A stretch of DNA of 11,452 bases from Betaproteobacteria bacterium (GTDB lineage: Bacteria; Pseudomonadota; Gammaproteobacteria; Burkholderiales; Casimicrobiaceae): the NCBI GenBank assembly GCA_005888865.1, contig VBCL01000078.1, positions 6,678-18,129 on the forward strand, given 5' to 3'. Under the pieces are notes generated by a model that was given only the letters and a program-made list of their open reading frames with translations, searched no databases and was not told where the DNA came from. Made by a program: the position numbers and the translations under genes. This document shows, piece after piece, positions 1 to 6,749 of this stretch (positions are counted from its first letter, which is position 1; each line of letters starts with the position of its first letter).

Positions 1-444
1 GCTCGATCTTCGACGCAAACGTCGCTTGCGGCCAATCGAGGAGCGCCGCGAGCATCTGCCCGGTCTGATTGGCATCGTCGTCGATCGCCTGCTTCCCCAT
101 GATGACGAGCTGCGGGCTCTCCTTTACCGCGATCGCCTTGAGCAACTTGGCAACCGCGAGCGGCTGCAACTCGACGTCGGTCTCGACCAGGATCGCGCGG
201 TCGGCGCCGAGCGCGAGCGCGGTGCGCAGCGTCTCCTGGCACGCCGCGAGCCCACATGACACCGCGACGATCTCGGTGGCGATCCCCTTCTCCTTCAACC
301 GCACGGCCTCCTCGACCGCGATCTCGTCGAATGGATTCATCGACATCTTCACGTTCGCGGTGTCGACCCCGGAACCGTCCGGCCTGACGCGCACCTTGAC
401 GTTGAAATCGACGACGCGTTTGACGGGGACCAGGACCTTCATGG
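1..444 (-). CDS. etfB: Electron transfer flavoprotein beta subunit (N-terminal part, cut by window edge)
   Basis: The first 148 residues are visible; the family is usually about 250 residues, so the C-terminal part lies left of the window. EtfB pairs with EtfA to form the FAD/AMP-containing cytoplasmic carrier that takes electrons from acyl-CoA and related dehydrogenases and passes them to ETF-ubiquinone oxidoreductase. The protein opens with MKVLVPVKRVVD and carries MNPFDEIAVEEA near residues 35-46. The family signature GKQAIDDDANQTGQMLA lies at about residues 115-131 and includes the AMP-contacting D-A-N-Q-T-G stretch. The FAD/dehydrogenase recognition loop is outside the window. The ATG is the natural start because it gives the canonical N-terminus; no strong Shine-Dalgarno sequence is seen. 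A perfect TATAAT lies about 50 bases upstream, suggesting its own promoter. etfA would be expected next, beyond the edge. Identification is firm. Confidence 0.96.
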
Positions 445-493
445 GAATCGGCGGGGTCTTCGGGCGCGACGCAACGTCGCCGCGAAGCGGATG

Positions 494-522
494 ATTATAG
501 CGGGAACCAGGGTGCCGCCGCA
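494..522 (-). promoter_or_regulatory. Candidate sigma-70 promoter of etfB (perfect -10, weak -35)
   Basis: On the minus strand TATAAT occupies 499-494, in the 129-base gap between the lipoprotein stop and the etfB start. A transcript starting about seven bases downstream would have a leader of roughly 43 bases. The hexamer 17 bases upstream (TGCGGC, 522-517) is a poor -35, so an activator or other recognition would be needed. A small GC hairpin (GGGTGC-N4-GCACCC, 510-525) overlaps the spacer and -35 zone. It has no U-tract, so I do not call it a terminator. Confidence 0.4.
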
Positions 523-573
523 CCCGTCGATCCCCTTCGCCGCGCCGGACGGTGTTTCTTCAGCGCGGGGCGA

Positions 574-1176
574 TTACCGCATCGCTGTGCAGTGCGGGCT
601 CGCGGCCTGCATCGTCCCCTGCCAGGTGAGCGTGTTGTTGTCGCGCAGCGGATCGGGGACGACGCGGTCCGGATCCGCTTCGACATCGATGCGTACGATG
701 TCGCCGGCCGGGGCGCGGATCGGCGAAAGGACCAGGGTGACGACGCCACCGACGGTCAAGGGCACGAAGTCTGTCGCGTAGACCTTCTCGCGCGCCCCGC
801 TTACTGTGGTGACGGTCGCCCCGACCCGGAAGGAGCCGAGGTCGCCCGAAAGCAGCGGGAGCGGCGCGACGATATGGGAGCCCAGATTCTTGACGTTCGC
901 CGCGACGACGACGAACCCGTCAGTGCCCGCCACGCAATTCATGCTGTTGAGCAAGAGATCCGCGTGCGGCGGCTGATCGTCGAAGATGGGGTAGAAGTAC
1001 ATCGTGTTATCGGGAATTTCGATGACGTACGGAGGGTACACGGGCCGCGGCTTGATCTCGTCGGTGTATACGGTTGCGGACGCGGCGTACCCGGCGTCAT
1101 GGTACGCGCCCGTGAACTGACAGCCCGCGAGCATCGCCGCGGCAATAACCATTCCGAACCTGGCGATCGAGCGCAT
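574..1176 (-). CDS. Putative outer-membrane lipoprotein with CARDB-like domain
   Basis: A 200-residue protein of unknown function. Residues 1-18 form a lipoprotein signal (basic MRSIAR, hydrophobic stretch, lipobox LAGC) with the lipidated cysteine at 19. The following Gln favours outer-membrane sorting. Residues about 70-188 look like a beta-sandwich of the CARDB type: a VxNLGS segment near 95-100, a VPLTVGG turn, and a closing VDADPDxxV...DNNT-like motif at about 165-182 (here IDVEADPDRVVPDPLRDNNT). Such domains bind other proteins or sugars at the cell surface. The start at 1176 is chosen over one 39 bases upstream because GGGAGG sits five bases before it and the signal peptide then begins cleanly. 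A weak TTGACC-N17-CATCAT pair (1289-1261) could be its promoter. The protein faces no obvious partner in the window; its link to the transporter is only positional. Confidence 0.8.
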   Translation of the reverse strand: MRSIARFGMVIAAAMLAGCQFTGAYHDAGYAASATVYTDEIKPRPVYPPYVIEIPDNTMYFYPIFDDQPPHADLLLNSMNCVAGTDGFVVVAANVKNLGSHIVAPLPLLSGDLGSFRVGATVTTVSGAREKVYATDFVPLTVGGVVTLVLSPIRAPAGDIVRIDVEADPDRVVPDPLRDNNTLTWQGTMQAASPHCTAMR

Positions 1177-1285
1177 GCGCGCCTCCCTTCGACGCCTCAG
1201 TGGGTAAACAACCATGCCGCGCGGGTCCGTTTACCGGTCTCCTGCACAGCCAGACGGCTCATGATGACGGCATAAGGCCGGCGGG

Positions 1286-1879
1286 TCAACTTCGGGGCGG
1301 TTGGCCATTCGGAGGCGCGGGCTCGCAAACCGGCTGGTTTTCGCGAACCAGGGCCAGGAGCGCAGTGTAGTCCTGTTGGTCGGCGTCCGTGTCAGCGCTG
1401 GCAAGGCTGCGCGCTTGGGCATCGGGAAGCGGCGCGCCCGCCTCGGTCCAGGCTTGCGCCTCCAGCAGGACGCCGTGCTCGTAGCGATACTCCCCGCGCT
1501 GCACGCCATTGGCGTACCACGACCGTTTGATGCCGTGCAGCCGGTCGTCAACATAGGGCGCTTCGAGCTTATGCCCGACTTCGTTGCCTTGCTGCGGGTT
1601 CGTATACCACAACGCGAGGGTACCGTTCCGAGCGTCGTTGTCCAGCGGCACGACCGCGATGCGCGCGCCGCCCGCCGTCCAGAAGATAAACGTACCGGTC
1701 AGCCGGCCTTGGGCGAAGGCCCCCGCCACCCGGAGGACGCCATCGGGCATCCGCAGCTCGTAGCCGCCGTTGGGAACTCCGAAACGGCACTGGCCAACGA
1801 CGACGTAGGGCTGGGCAAGCGCTTGCCCCACGGCGAGCGCCAGCGGAAAAAGTAGCGTCAGCGGCGCCGCGCCCACCAC
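1286..1879 (-). CDS. Secreted MORN/YwqK-like repeat protein overlapping livM
   Basis: About 197 residues. A signal peptide is likely (hydrophobic residues 6-20, cleavage after ALA at about residue 22), so the product should be periplasmic or exported. The mature part repeats a MORN-like pattern of a glycine-turn-aromatic kind: GAFAQGRLTGTFIFW (about 53-67), DARNGTLALWY (82-92) and DDRLHGIKRSWYANG (111-125). This resembles the YwqK/MORN_2 family, which databases often label as an antitoxin on weak grounds; no toxin partner is seen here. Start choice: GTG at 1879 (or 1876) is the only sensible start that gives an intact signal peptide. It lies inside the last codons of livM, a 22-base overlap that implies translational coupling. 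A longer frame to 1960 is open but reads livM sequence in another frame. Function unknown. Confidence 0.72.
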   Translation of the reverse strand: MVGAAPLTLLFPLALAVGQALAQPYVVVGQCRFGVPNGGYELRMPDGVLRVAGAFAQGRLTGTFIFWTAGGARIAVVPLDNDARNGTLALWYTNPQQGNEVGHKLEAPYVDDRLHGIKRSWYANGVQRGEYRYEHGVLLEAQAWTEAGAPLPDAQARSLASADTDADQQDYTALLALVRENQPVCEPAPPNGQPPRS

Positions 1880-2826
1880 GCGGCGAGCTCGCCGACAATG
1901 CCGCGGCGGAACGCGAGCACGCAGACCACGAAGATCGCTCCGGTGATCACCGTCACCCACTCCCCGAAGCCGGCCAGGTAATTCTCGAGGCCGATGATGA
2001 CGAATGCCCCGACCACCGGACCGAAGATCGTCCCCATGCCGCCGAGCAGTGTCATCAGAACCACCTCGCCCGACATGGTCCAGTACACATCGGTGAGCGA
2101 GGCAAGCTGGAATACGATCGCTTTGGTCGCTCCGGCGAGCCCGGAGAGCGCCGCCGACAGCACGAAGGCAAGGAGCTTATAGCGGTCGGCGTTGTAGCCG
2201 AGCGAGATCGCCCGCGGCTCGTTCTCGCGTATCGCCTTCAACACCTGGCCGAAGGGCGAATGCACCGTGCGATAGATCAGAAGGAACGCGCCTGCGAAGA
2301 TGGCGAGAACGACGTAGTACATCGTCATCGTGTTGGCGAGATCAATGACGCCGAAGAGCTTTCCGCGCGGCACCGCCTGGATACCATCTTCGCCGTGCGT
2401 GAACGGCGTCTGCAGGTAGAAGAAGTACACCATCTGCGCGATCGCCAGCGTGATCATCGCGAAATAGATGCCCTGGCGGCGGATCGCCAGCGCCCCGACG
2501 ATCACGCCGAGTGCCGCCGACGCCGCGGTTCCGGTCAGGATGGCGAGCTCGGGCGTAAAACCCCAGACCTTGGCCGCGTGGGCGGCGAGGTAGCCTGCGG
2601 TGCCGAGGAACATTGCGTGACCGAACGACAGCAGCCCGCCGAATCCCAGCAGCAGGTTGAACGCGCAGGCGAACAGCGCGAAGCAAAGCGCCTTCATCAG
2701 AAACACCGGGTAGATTCCGACGAAGGGGGCAACGGCGAAAAGCAGGATCATTGCTGCGCTGCCGAGCGCGAAGCCGTTGCCCGCGAAACGGGACGAGGGA
2801 GCGGCGGTGGGAGCAGGCGTCGCCAT
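1858..2826 (-). CDS. livM: Branched-chain amino acid-type ABC transporter permease LivM
   Basis: A 322-residue inner-membrane permease, the second of the two channel subunits of a HAAT-family importer. Eight to nine hydrophobic segments can be read (roughly residues 23-40, 44-62, 66-85, 92-113, 119-138, 167-186, 215-233, 252-283, 287-306). Family landmarks are GFGGLLSFGHAMF (61-73), RRQGIYFAMITLA (116-128), the cytoplasmic coupling loop LKAIRENEPRAISLGYN (196-212) that contacts the ATPase, and LGGMGTIFGPVVGA (261-274). The ATG shares one base with the stop of livH (TAATG), so the two permeases are translationally coupled and made in equal amounts. The last 22 bases overlap the downstream MORN-like gene. 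The substrate cannot be told from the permease. Confidence 0.95.
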   Translation of the reverse strand: MATPAPTAAPSSRFAGNGFALGSAAMILLFAVAPFVGIYPVFLMKALCFALFACAFNLLLGFGGLLSFGHAMFLGTAGYLAAHAAKVWGFTPELAILTGTAASAALGVIVGALAIRRQGIYFAMITLAIAQMVYFFYLQTPFTHGEDGIQAVPRGKLFGVIDLANTMTMYYVVLAIFAGAFLLIYRTVHSPFGQVLKAIRENEPRAISLGYNADRYKLLAFVLSAALSGLAGATKAIVFQLASLTDVYWTMSGEVVLMTLLGGMGTIFGPVVGAFVIIGLENYLAGFGEWVTVITGAIFVVCVLAFRRGIVGELAAWWARRR

Positions 2827-3689
2827 TACCGCTCCCGACCGAAAAGGCCGGCAGGTCGGAGGATCAGCACGATCACCATGACCACGAAAATCACGGTGTT
2901 CGACGCCTCGGGATAGAACACCTTGGTGAGACCCTCGACCACTCCCAGGCCGAAACCCGTAATGATCGCGCCCAGGATCGAACCCATGCCGCCGATAACC
3001 ACCACGGCGAAGACCACGACGATGAGGTCGGCGCCCATCAGCGGGTTGACCTGGTAGATCGGTGCCGCCATCACCCCCGCGAACGCCGCAAGCGCAACGC
3101 CGAATCCGTAGGTCAGCGTGACCATCCGCGGAACATTGACGCCGAACGCCTGCACGAGCGCGGGGTTCTCGGTCCCCGCCCGCAAATACGCTCCCAGCTT
3201 GGTGCGCTCGATCACATACCAGGTCGAGAGGCATACCGCGAGGGAGGCAACGATCACCCACGCGCGATACTTGGGGAGGAACATGAATCCGAGGTTCAGC
3301 CCGCCGGTGAGCACCTCCGGCATCTGGTAAGGCAGCCCGGACGAGCCGAACTGGTTGCGGAACAGTCCCTGGATGATCAGCGCCAGGCCGAAGGTCAGCA
3401 GCAGGCCATAGAGGTGATCGAGCTTGTACAAGCGCGAAAGCATCGTCCGTTCGATGATGACGCCGAACGCGCCGACCGCCACCGGCGCCGCCACGAGCGC
3501 CCACCAATAGCCGAGGCCGAGGTACTGCAGCAGGAACCACGCGCAGAACGCCCCCATCATGTACAGCGCGCCGTGGGTGAAATTGATGATGTTGAGCAAG
3601 CCGAAGATCACCGCCAGGCCGAGCGAGAGCATGGCGTAGAACGCGCCATTGATCAGCCCGATCAGCAGTTGACCGTAGAGTGCCTGCAT
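2826..3689 (-). CDS. livH: Branched-chain amino acid-type ABC transporter permease LivH
   Basis: A 287-residue inner-membrane permease that partners LivM. It begins MQALYGQLLIGLINGAFYAM and has the family motif NIINFTHGALYMMGA (33-47), the cytoplasmic loop LGAYLRAGTENPALVQAFG (165-183), VIGGMGSILGA (231-241) and LRPAGLFGR (277-285) at the end. About eight hydrophobic segments are visible. The ATG at 3689 gives the canonical N-terminus. The frame stays open to 3773, but the extra residues (including GSRLRGNDE) are a translated REP repeat rather than protein. The stop codon overlaps the livM start by one base. The gene is separated from livK by 168 bases carrying an inverted REP-like pair, an unusually large gap for this operon. 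Confidence 0.95.
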   Translation of the reverse strand: MQALYGQLLIGLINGAFYAMLSLGLAVIFGLLNIINFTHGALYMMGAFCAWFLLQYLGLGYWWALVAAPVAVGAFGVIIERTMLSRLYKLDHLYGLLLTFGLALIIQGLFRNQFGSSGLPYQMPEVLTGGLNLGFMFLPKYRAWVIVASLAVCLSTWYVIERTKLGAYLRAGTENPALVQAFGVNVPRMVTLTYGFGVALAAFAGVMAAPIYQVNPLMGADLIVVVFAVVVIGGMGSILGAIITGFGLGVVEGLTKVFYPEASNTVIFVVMVIVLILRPAGLFGRER

Positions 3690-3730
3690 AAAATGTCCGT
3701 CAGTCCCCCGAAAGCGACGCCCAGAGCGTT

Positions 3731-3805
3731 CGTCGTTCCCGCGCAAGCGGGAACCCAGCGTCGTTGGTCGCAAGACACTGAATCCCCGCGTCCGCGGGGA
3801 TGACG
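3731..3805. repeat. Inverted pair of REP-like palindromes (BIME-like) between livK and livH
   Basis: Two 28-base units face each other, at 3731-3758 and, inverted, 3778-3805. Each starts CGTC(A/G)T and ends CAG on its own strand, and they match at most positions. Unit 1 folds as GTTCCCGC-GCAA-GCGGGAAC (3735-3754), an 8-base-pair stem with a GCAA tetraloop. Unit 2 folds as ATCCCCGCG-TC-CGCGGGGAT (3782-3801). This is the well-known dispersed proteobacterial repeat whose translation gives GSRLRGNDE or VPAQAGTQ. Such elements are mobilised by RAYT transposases in trans and, when transcribed between genes, can protect the upstream mRNA from 3' decay. Only this one pair occurs in the window. Confidence 0.85.
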
Positions 3806-3857
3806 CGGTTGTTTCCGATCGCCGCGACGCTTCGCGTCTTGCTCTCGGACATTCGCG

Positions 3858-5072
3858 TCACTTCACCAGCGGGCACTCGCCATCCTTCAACGGGCGGAAG
3901 GCCTGATCGGCAGGGATCGTCGCGCGCACCTTGTAATAGTCCCAGGGAGCCTTCGACTCCGACGGCTTTTTCACCTCGACCAGGTACGCCGGATGGATCT
4001 TGCGGCCGTCGGCGCGGATGCTGCCTTTGCCGAACAGCGGATCATCGGTGGGCATCTCCTTCATCTTGGCGATGACCTTGGTTCCATCGTCGCTCTTCAA
4101 CGCCTCGACGGCCTTGAGATAGTGCGTCACCGCTGAATACACGCCAGCATGCACCATCGTCGGATGGATGCCTTTGTCGCGCTCGGCAAAGCGCTTGGCG
4201 AATGCCCGCGTCTGGTCGTTGGTGTCCCAGTAGAACGTGTTGGTGATGATCAGCCCCTGCGCGGTCTGCAGGCCGAGCGAGTGGATGTCGGTGAGGAATA
4301 CCAGAAGACCGGCGAGGTTCTGGCCGCCCTTGACGATCCCGAATTCGGCCGCCTGCTTGATCGAGTTGGTCGTGTCGCCTCCGGCGTTCGCGAGGCCGAC
4401 GATCTTCGCCTTCGACGCCTGCGCCTGCAGCAGGAACGAGCTGAAGTCCTGCGTGTTCAGCGGGTGGCGCACCTTGCCCAGCACCTTGCCGCCGTTCTTG
4501 AGCACAACCGCTTCGGTGTCGCGTTCGAGCGCGAGGCCAAACGCGTAGTCCGCGGTGAGGAAGAACCAGGTGTCGCCACCGGTCTTGACGATCGAGCTCC
4601 CCGTGCCGTTAGCCAGCATCCAGGTGTCGTAGGTCCAGTGGATCGTATTCGGAGTGCACGCCTTGCCGGTGAGGTCCGACGACGCCGCCCCGGAGACCAG
4701 GAACGCCTTGCCCTTGTCCTTGGTGATCTGGTTGACGGCGAGCGCAACGCCGGAATTCGGCGTGTCGACAATCACATCGACCTTGTCGACGTCGTACCAC
4801 TGCCGCGCGATGTTCGAGCCGATGTCAGGCTTGTTCTGGTGGTCGGCGGAGACGATCTCGACCTTGTAGCCGCGCTTCTCGATGCCGGAATCCTCGACCG
4901 CCATCCTTGCCGCGACCACCGAGCCGGCGCCCGCCAGGTCGGTGTAGAGGCTCGACATGTCGGACAAGACGCCGATCTTGATCACGTTGTCCGAAATCTG
5001 GGCCTGCGCGGCGCCGCCGCTCGCAGCAAGCGCAAGCGCCGCCGCAAGCAAAGTGTGTCGAATGATTTTCAT
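3858..5072 (-). CDS. livK: ABC transporter periplasmic substrate-binding protein (LivK/Peripla_BP_6 type)
   Basis: A 404-residue periplasmic receptor for the LivGFHM importer. Residues 1-24 are a signal peptide (KIIRH, hydrophobic core, cleavage after AQA). The mature protein starts with the family strand IKIGVLSDMSSLYTDLAG (31-48), followed by GSVVAARMAVED. The first lobe contains VDVIVDTPNSGVALAV and SSDLTGKACTPN; the second lobe includes DTWFFLTADYAFG (167-179) and LVFLTDIHSLGLQTAQG. Cys139 and Cys400 may form a disulphide, as is frequent in this subfamily. The ATG at 5072 has GAAGGA six bases upstream. The gene follows livF by 54 bases and precedes a REP pair and the permeases. The SDMSSLYTDLAG subgroup is common in soil proteobacteria and has varied ligands. 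I therefore use livK for the role only; the ligand may be an amino acid or another small carboxylate. Confidence 0.93.
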   Translation of the reverse strand: MKIIRHTLLAAALALAASGGAAQAQISDNVIKIGVLSDMSSLYTDLAGAGSVVAARMAVEDSGIEKRGYKVEIVSADHQNKPDIGSNIARQWYDVDKVDVIVDTPNSGVALAVNQITKDKGKAFLVSGAASSDLTGKACTPNTIHWTYDTWMLANGTGSSIVKTGGDTWFFLTADYAFGLALERDTEAVVLKNGGKVLGKVRHPLNTQDFSSFLLQAQASKAKIVGLANAGGDTTNSIKQAAEFGIVKGGQNLAGLLVFLTDIHSLGLQTAQGLIITNTFYWDTNDQTRAFAKRFAERDKGIHPTMVHAGVYSAVTHYLKAVEALKSDDGTKVIAKMKEMPTDDPLFGKGSIRADGRKIHPAYLVEVKKPSESKAPWDYYKVRATIPADQAFRPLKDGECPLVK

Positions 5073-5126
5073 CGTGTTTCCTTCGCTGCGTTGATGTTGA
5101 TGTCGGTGCTGCCGGATGTCGTGTTG

Positions 5127-5876
5127 TTATACGCCGAGATACTCATGCAGCTTGCCCATCTTCGCTTCGATCTCGGTGTTCAGGATCATGTCGATGACGC
5201 GGCCGCGTTCCATCACGTAATGGCGATCGGCGACGGTCGCGGCGAAGCGGAAATTCTGCTCGACCAGGAGGATCGTGAAACCCTTCGCCTTCAACTTCTG
5301 GATCGTGCGCCCGATCTGCTGAACGATCACCGGCGCCAGGCCCTCGGTGGGCTCGTCGAGCATCAGCAGATTGGCGCCGGTGCGCAGTATGCGGCCGATT
5401 GCCAGCATCTGCTGCTCGCCCCCCGAGAGCTTGGTGCCCTGGCTCCTCAGGCGCTCTTTCAGGTTCGGGAACAGCTCGAAGATCTCGGCCACGGTGAGGC
5501 CGCCCGGCTTGACCTGCGGCGGCAGCATGAGGTTCTCCTCGACGTCGAGGCTCGAGAAGATGCCGCGTTCCTCCGGGCACAACGCCAGCCCCATGCGGGC
5601 GATCCGGTTCGATGGCAGGTCGATCGTCTCGGTGCCATCGAAGAGCACCGAGCCCTTGCGCTGGCCGACGATCCCCATGATCGACTTGAGCGTCGTGGTC
5701 TTGCCCGCGCCGTTGCGCCCGAGCAGCGTGACGACCTCGCCGGGCGCGACCTCGAACGCGGCGCCATGGAGAACGTGCGACTCGCCGTACCATGCGTTGA
5801 GATCGCGTACGCCGAGCAGGGGCGCGGGGGCTCCGTTGAAGGTACGCGGGTCGAGTGCTCCGTGGCTTTCAAGCAT
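5127..5876 (-). CDS. livF: Branched-chain amino acid-type ABC transporter ATP-binding protein LivF
   Basis: A 249-residue cytoplasmic ATPase, one of two that power the importer. Walker A is GRNGAGKTT (53-61), the ABC signature is LSGGEQQ (150-156), and Walker B is LLMLDEP (170-176), followed by TEGLAP. The switch position in TILLVEQN has Gln207 in place of the usual His, a normal LivF trait. The Q-loop region reads ALCPEERGIFSSLDVEENL, also the LivF style. A leader of about 20 residues (MLESHGALDPRTFNG...) precedes the usual family start near LLGVRDLNAWYG. The ATG at 5876 is retained because it overlaps the livG stop by eight bases, a typical coupling arrangement, but the true start could be slightly internal. 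Confidence 0.94.
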   Translation of the reverse strand: MLESHGALDPRTFNGAPAPLLGVRDLNAWYGESHVLHGAAFEVAPGEVVTLLGRNGAGKTTTLKSIMGIVGQRKGSVLFDGTETIDLPSNRIARMGLALCPEERGIFSSLDVEENLMLPPQVKPGGLTVAEIFELFPNLKERLRSQGTKLSGGEQQMLAIGRILRTGANLLMLDEPTEGLAPVIVQQIGRTIQKLKAKGFTILLVEQNFRFAATVADRHYVMERGRVIDMILNTEIEAKMGKLHEYLGV

Positions 5877-6624
5877 GACCCGCACCCAGGTAGGCTTCGA
5901 TGACGGCGGCATTCCTGGACACCGCAGCGTAGTCGCCCTGCGCCAGAATTTCGCCGCGCGCGAGCACGGTAATGTGATCCGACAGCGTCGACACCACCGA
6001 CAGGTTGTGCTCGACCATGAGCACGGTCCGGTTCGCGGCAACTTTCTTGATCAGCGCCGTGATCCGCTCTACGTCGTCGTGCGCCATACCCGCCGTCGGT
6101 TCGTCGAGCAGCATCATCTCCGGGTCGAGCGCGAGCGTGGTTGCGATCTCCAATGCGCGCTTGCGTCCGTAGGGCAGCTCGACAGCGAAAGTGGTCGCGA
6201 ATCCGCCGAGTCCGACCGCCTCCAGCAATTCCTCGGCGCGGTTGTCGAGCGCCGAGAGCGCGCGGGCGGAGCGCCAGAAGTCGAAGGAGCCCCCGCGTTT
6301 GCCTTGCAGCGCAATGCGCACGTTCTCGAGCACGGTGAGGTGCGGGAAGGTCGCCGAGATCTGGAACGATCTGACCATGCCCATTTTCGCGATCGCCGCT
6401 GGCCGCGACCCCGTAATCTCTTGGCCGTTGAACATGATCTGACCCGAGGTCGGCGTCAGGAAATGCGTAAGCAGATTGAAGCAGGTTGTCTTGCCCGCGC
6501 CGTTGGGTCCGATCAGTGCGTGAATCGTGCCGCGACGCACCTCGAGATCGACGCCGTTGACGGCGACGAACCCTTTGAACTCCTTGGTGAGCCCCCGCGT
6601 CTGCAGAATGATTTCGTCGGCCAT
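5869..6624 (-). CDS. livG: Branched-chain amino acid-type ABC transporter ATP-binding protein LivG
   Basis: A 251-residue cytoplasmic ATPase and the first gene of the transporter operon. Walker A is GPNGAGKTT (39-47), the Q-loop is RSFQIS with Gln88, the signature is LPYGRKRALEIA (150-161, a LivG-type variant of LSGGQ), Walker B is MMLLDEP (170-176), and the switch His206 lies in LMVEHN. The long insert around residues 105-130 (GKRGGSFDFWRSARAL) is typical of LivG. No in-frame start lies upstream of this ATG before the non-coding leader, and the N-terminus fits the family. An AGGAGG (6662-6657) lies 32 bases upstream, too far to serve this ATG; nearer the start only a GGGGCGG stretch is present. 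The near-consensus promoter at 6707-6679 should drive it. The gene overlaps livF by eight bases. Confidence 0.95.
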   Translation of the reverse strand: MADEIILQTRGLTKEFKGFVAVNGVDLEVRRGTIHALIGPNGAGKTTCFNLLTHFLTPTSGQIMFNGQEITGSRPAAIAKMGMVRSFQISATFPHLTVLENVRIALQGKRGGSFDFWRSARALSALDNRAEELLEAVGLGGFATTFAVELPYGRKRALEIATTLALDPEMMLLDEPTAGMAHDDVERITALIKKVAANRTVLMVEHNLSVVSTLSDHITVLARGEILAQGDYAAVSRNAAVIEAYLGAGHA

Positions 6625-6678
6625 GCGCCGCCCCGATCGGCAAGTGCCGCCGGGAGCCTCCTGTCGGAACGTCGCGCG

Positions 6679-6707
6679 ATTATCCGGAACCGACGAAGTA
6701 TTGGCAA
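6679..6707 (-). promoter_or_regulatory. livG: Sigma-70-like promoter of the liv operon
   Basis: Reading the minus strand, TTGCCA (6707-6702) and GATAAT (6684-6679) are separated by exactly 17 bases. Each hexamer matches the consensus at five of six positions. Transcription would start near 6672 and leave a leader of about 48 bases before livG. The site lies in the 125-base gap after the hydratase-like gene, so the transporter can be transcribed independently of it. This is a sequence match only; no experiment is implied. Confidence 0.6.
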
Positions 6708-6749
6708 TCGAAACCGGAGAGCGTCGGCGTCCCGGTCAGATCCATATCG

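Noticed and set aside
510..525. GGGTGC-N4-GCACCC hairpin as a terminator before etfB
   Set aside because: The stem is only six base pairs and no U-tract follows on the minus strand; it more likely overlaps the etfB promoter by chance.
1286..1879. Antitoxin of a toxin-antitoxin pair
   Set aside because: The YwqK-like similarity sometimes draws that label, but the protein has a signal peptide and no toxin-like gene lies beside it.
2827..3540. Extension of the livM frame upstream to give a 560-codon open frame
   Set aside because: The added part is livH sequence read in the wrong frame; the ATG at 2826 gives the normal LivM start and couples to the livH stop.
3690..3773. N-terminal extension of LivH with GSRLRGNDE
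   Set aside because: The extension is a translation of the REP-like repeat and its flank. LivH proteins begin at the MQALYGQ methionine.
2751..3803. Plus-strand open frame of 350 codons opposite livH
   Set aside because: Shadow of livH; its end (VPAQAGTQ) is simply the REP repeat read on the other strand.
3731..3805. CRISPR array or rho-independent terminator
   Set aside because: There are only two inverted units, with no direct repeats or regular spacers, and neither hairpin is followed by a T-run on either strand.
4149..5903. Long plus-strand open frame of 584 codons opposite livK and livF
   Set aside because: It lies antisense to two genes with complete family motifs; its predicted product is rich in Arg, Glu, Asp and His as expected from a GC-rich shadow frame and shows no known domain.
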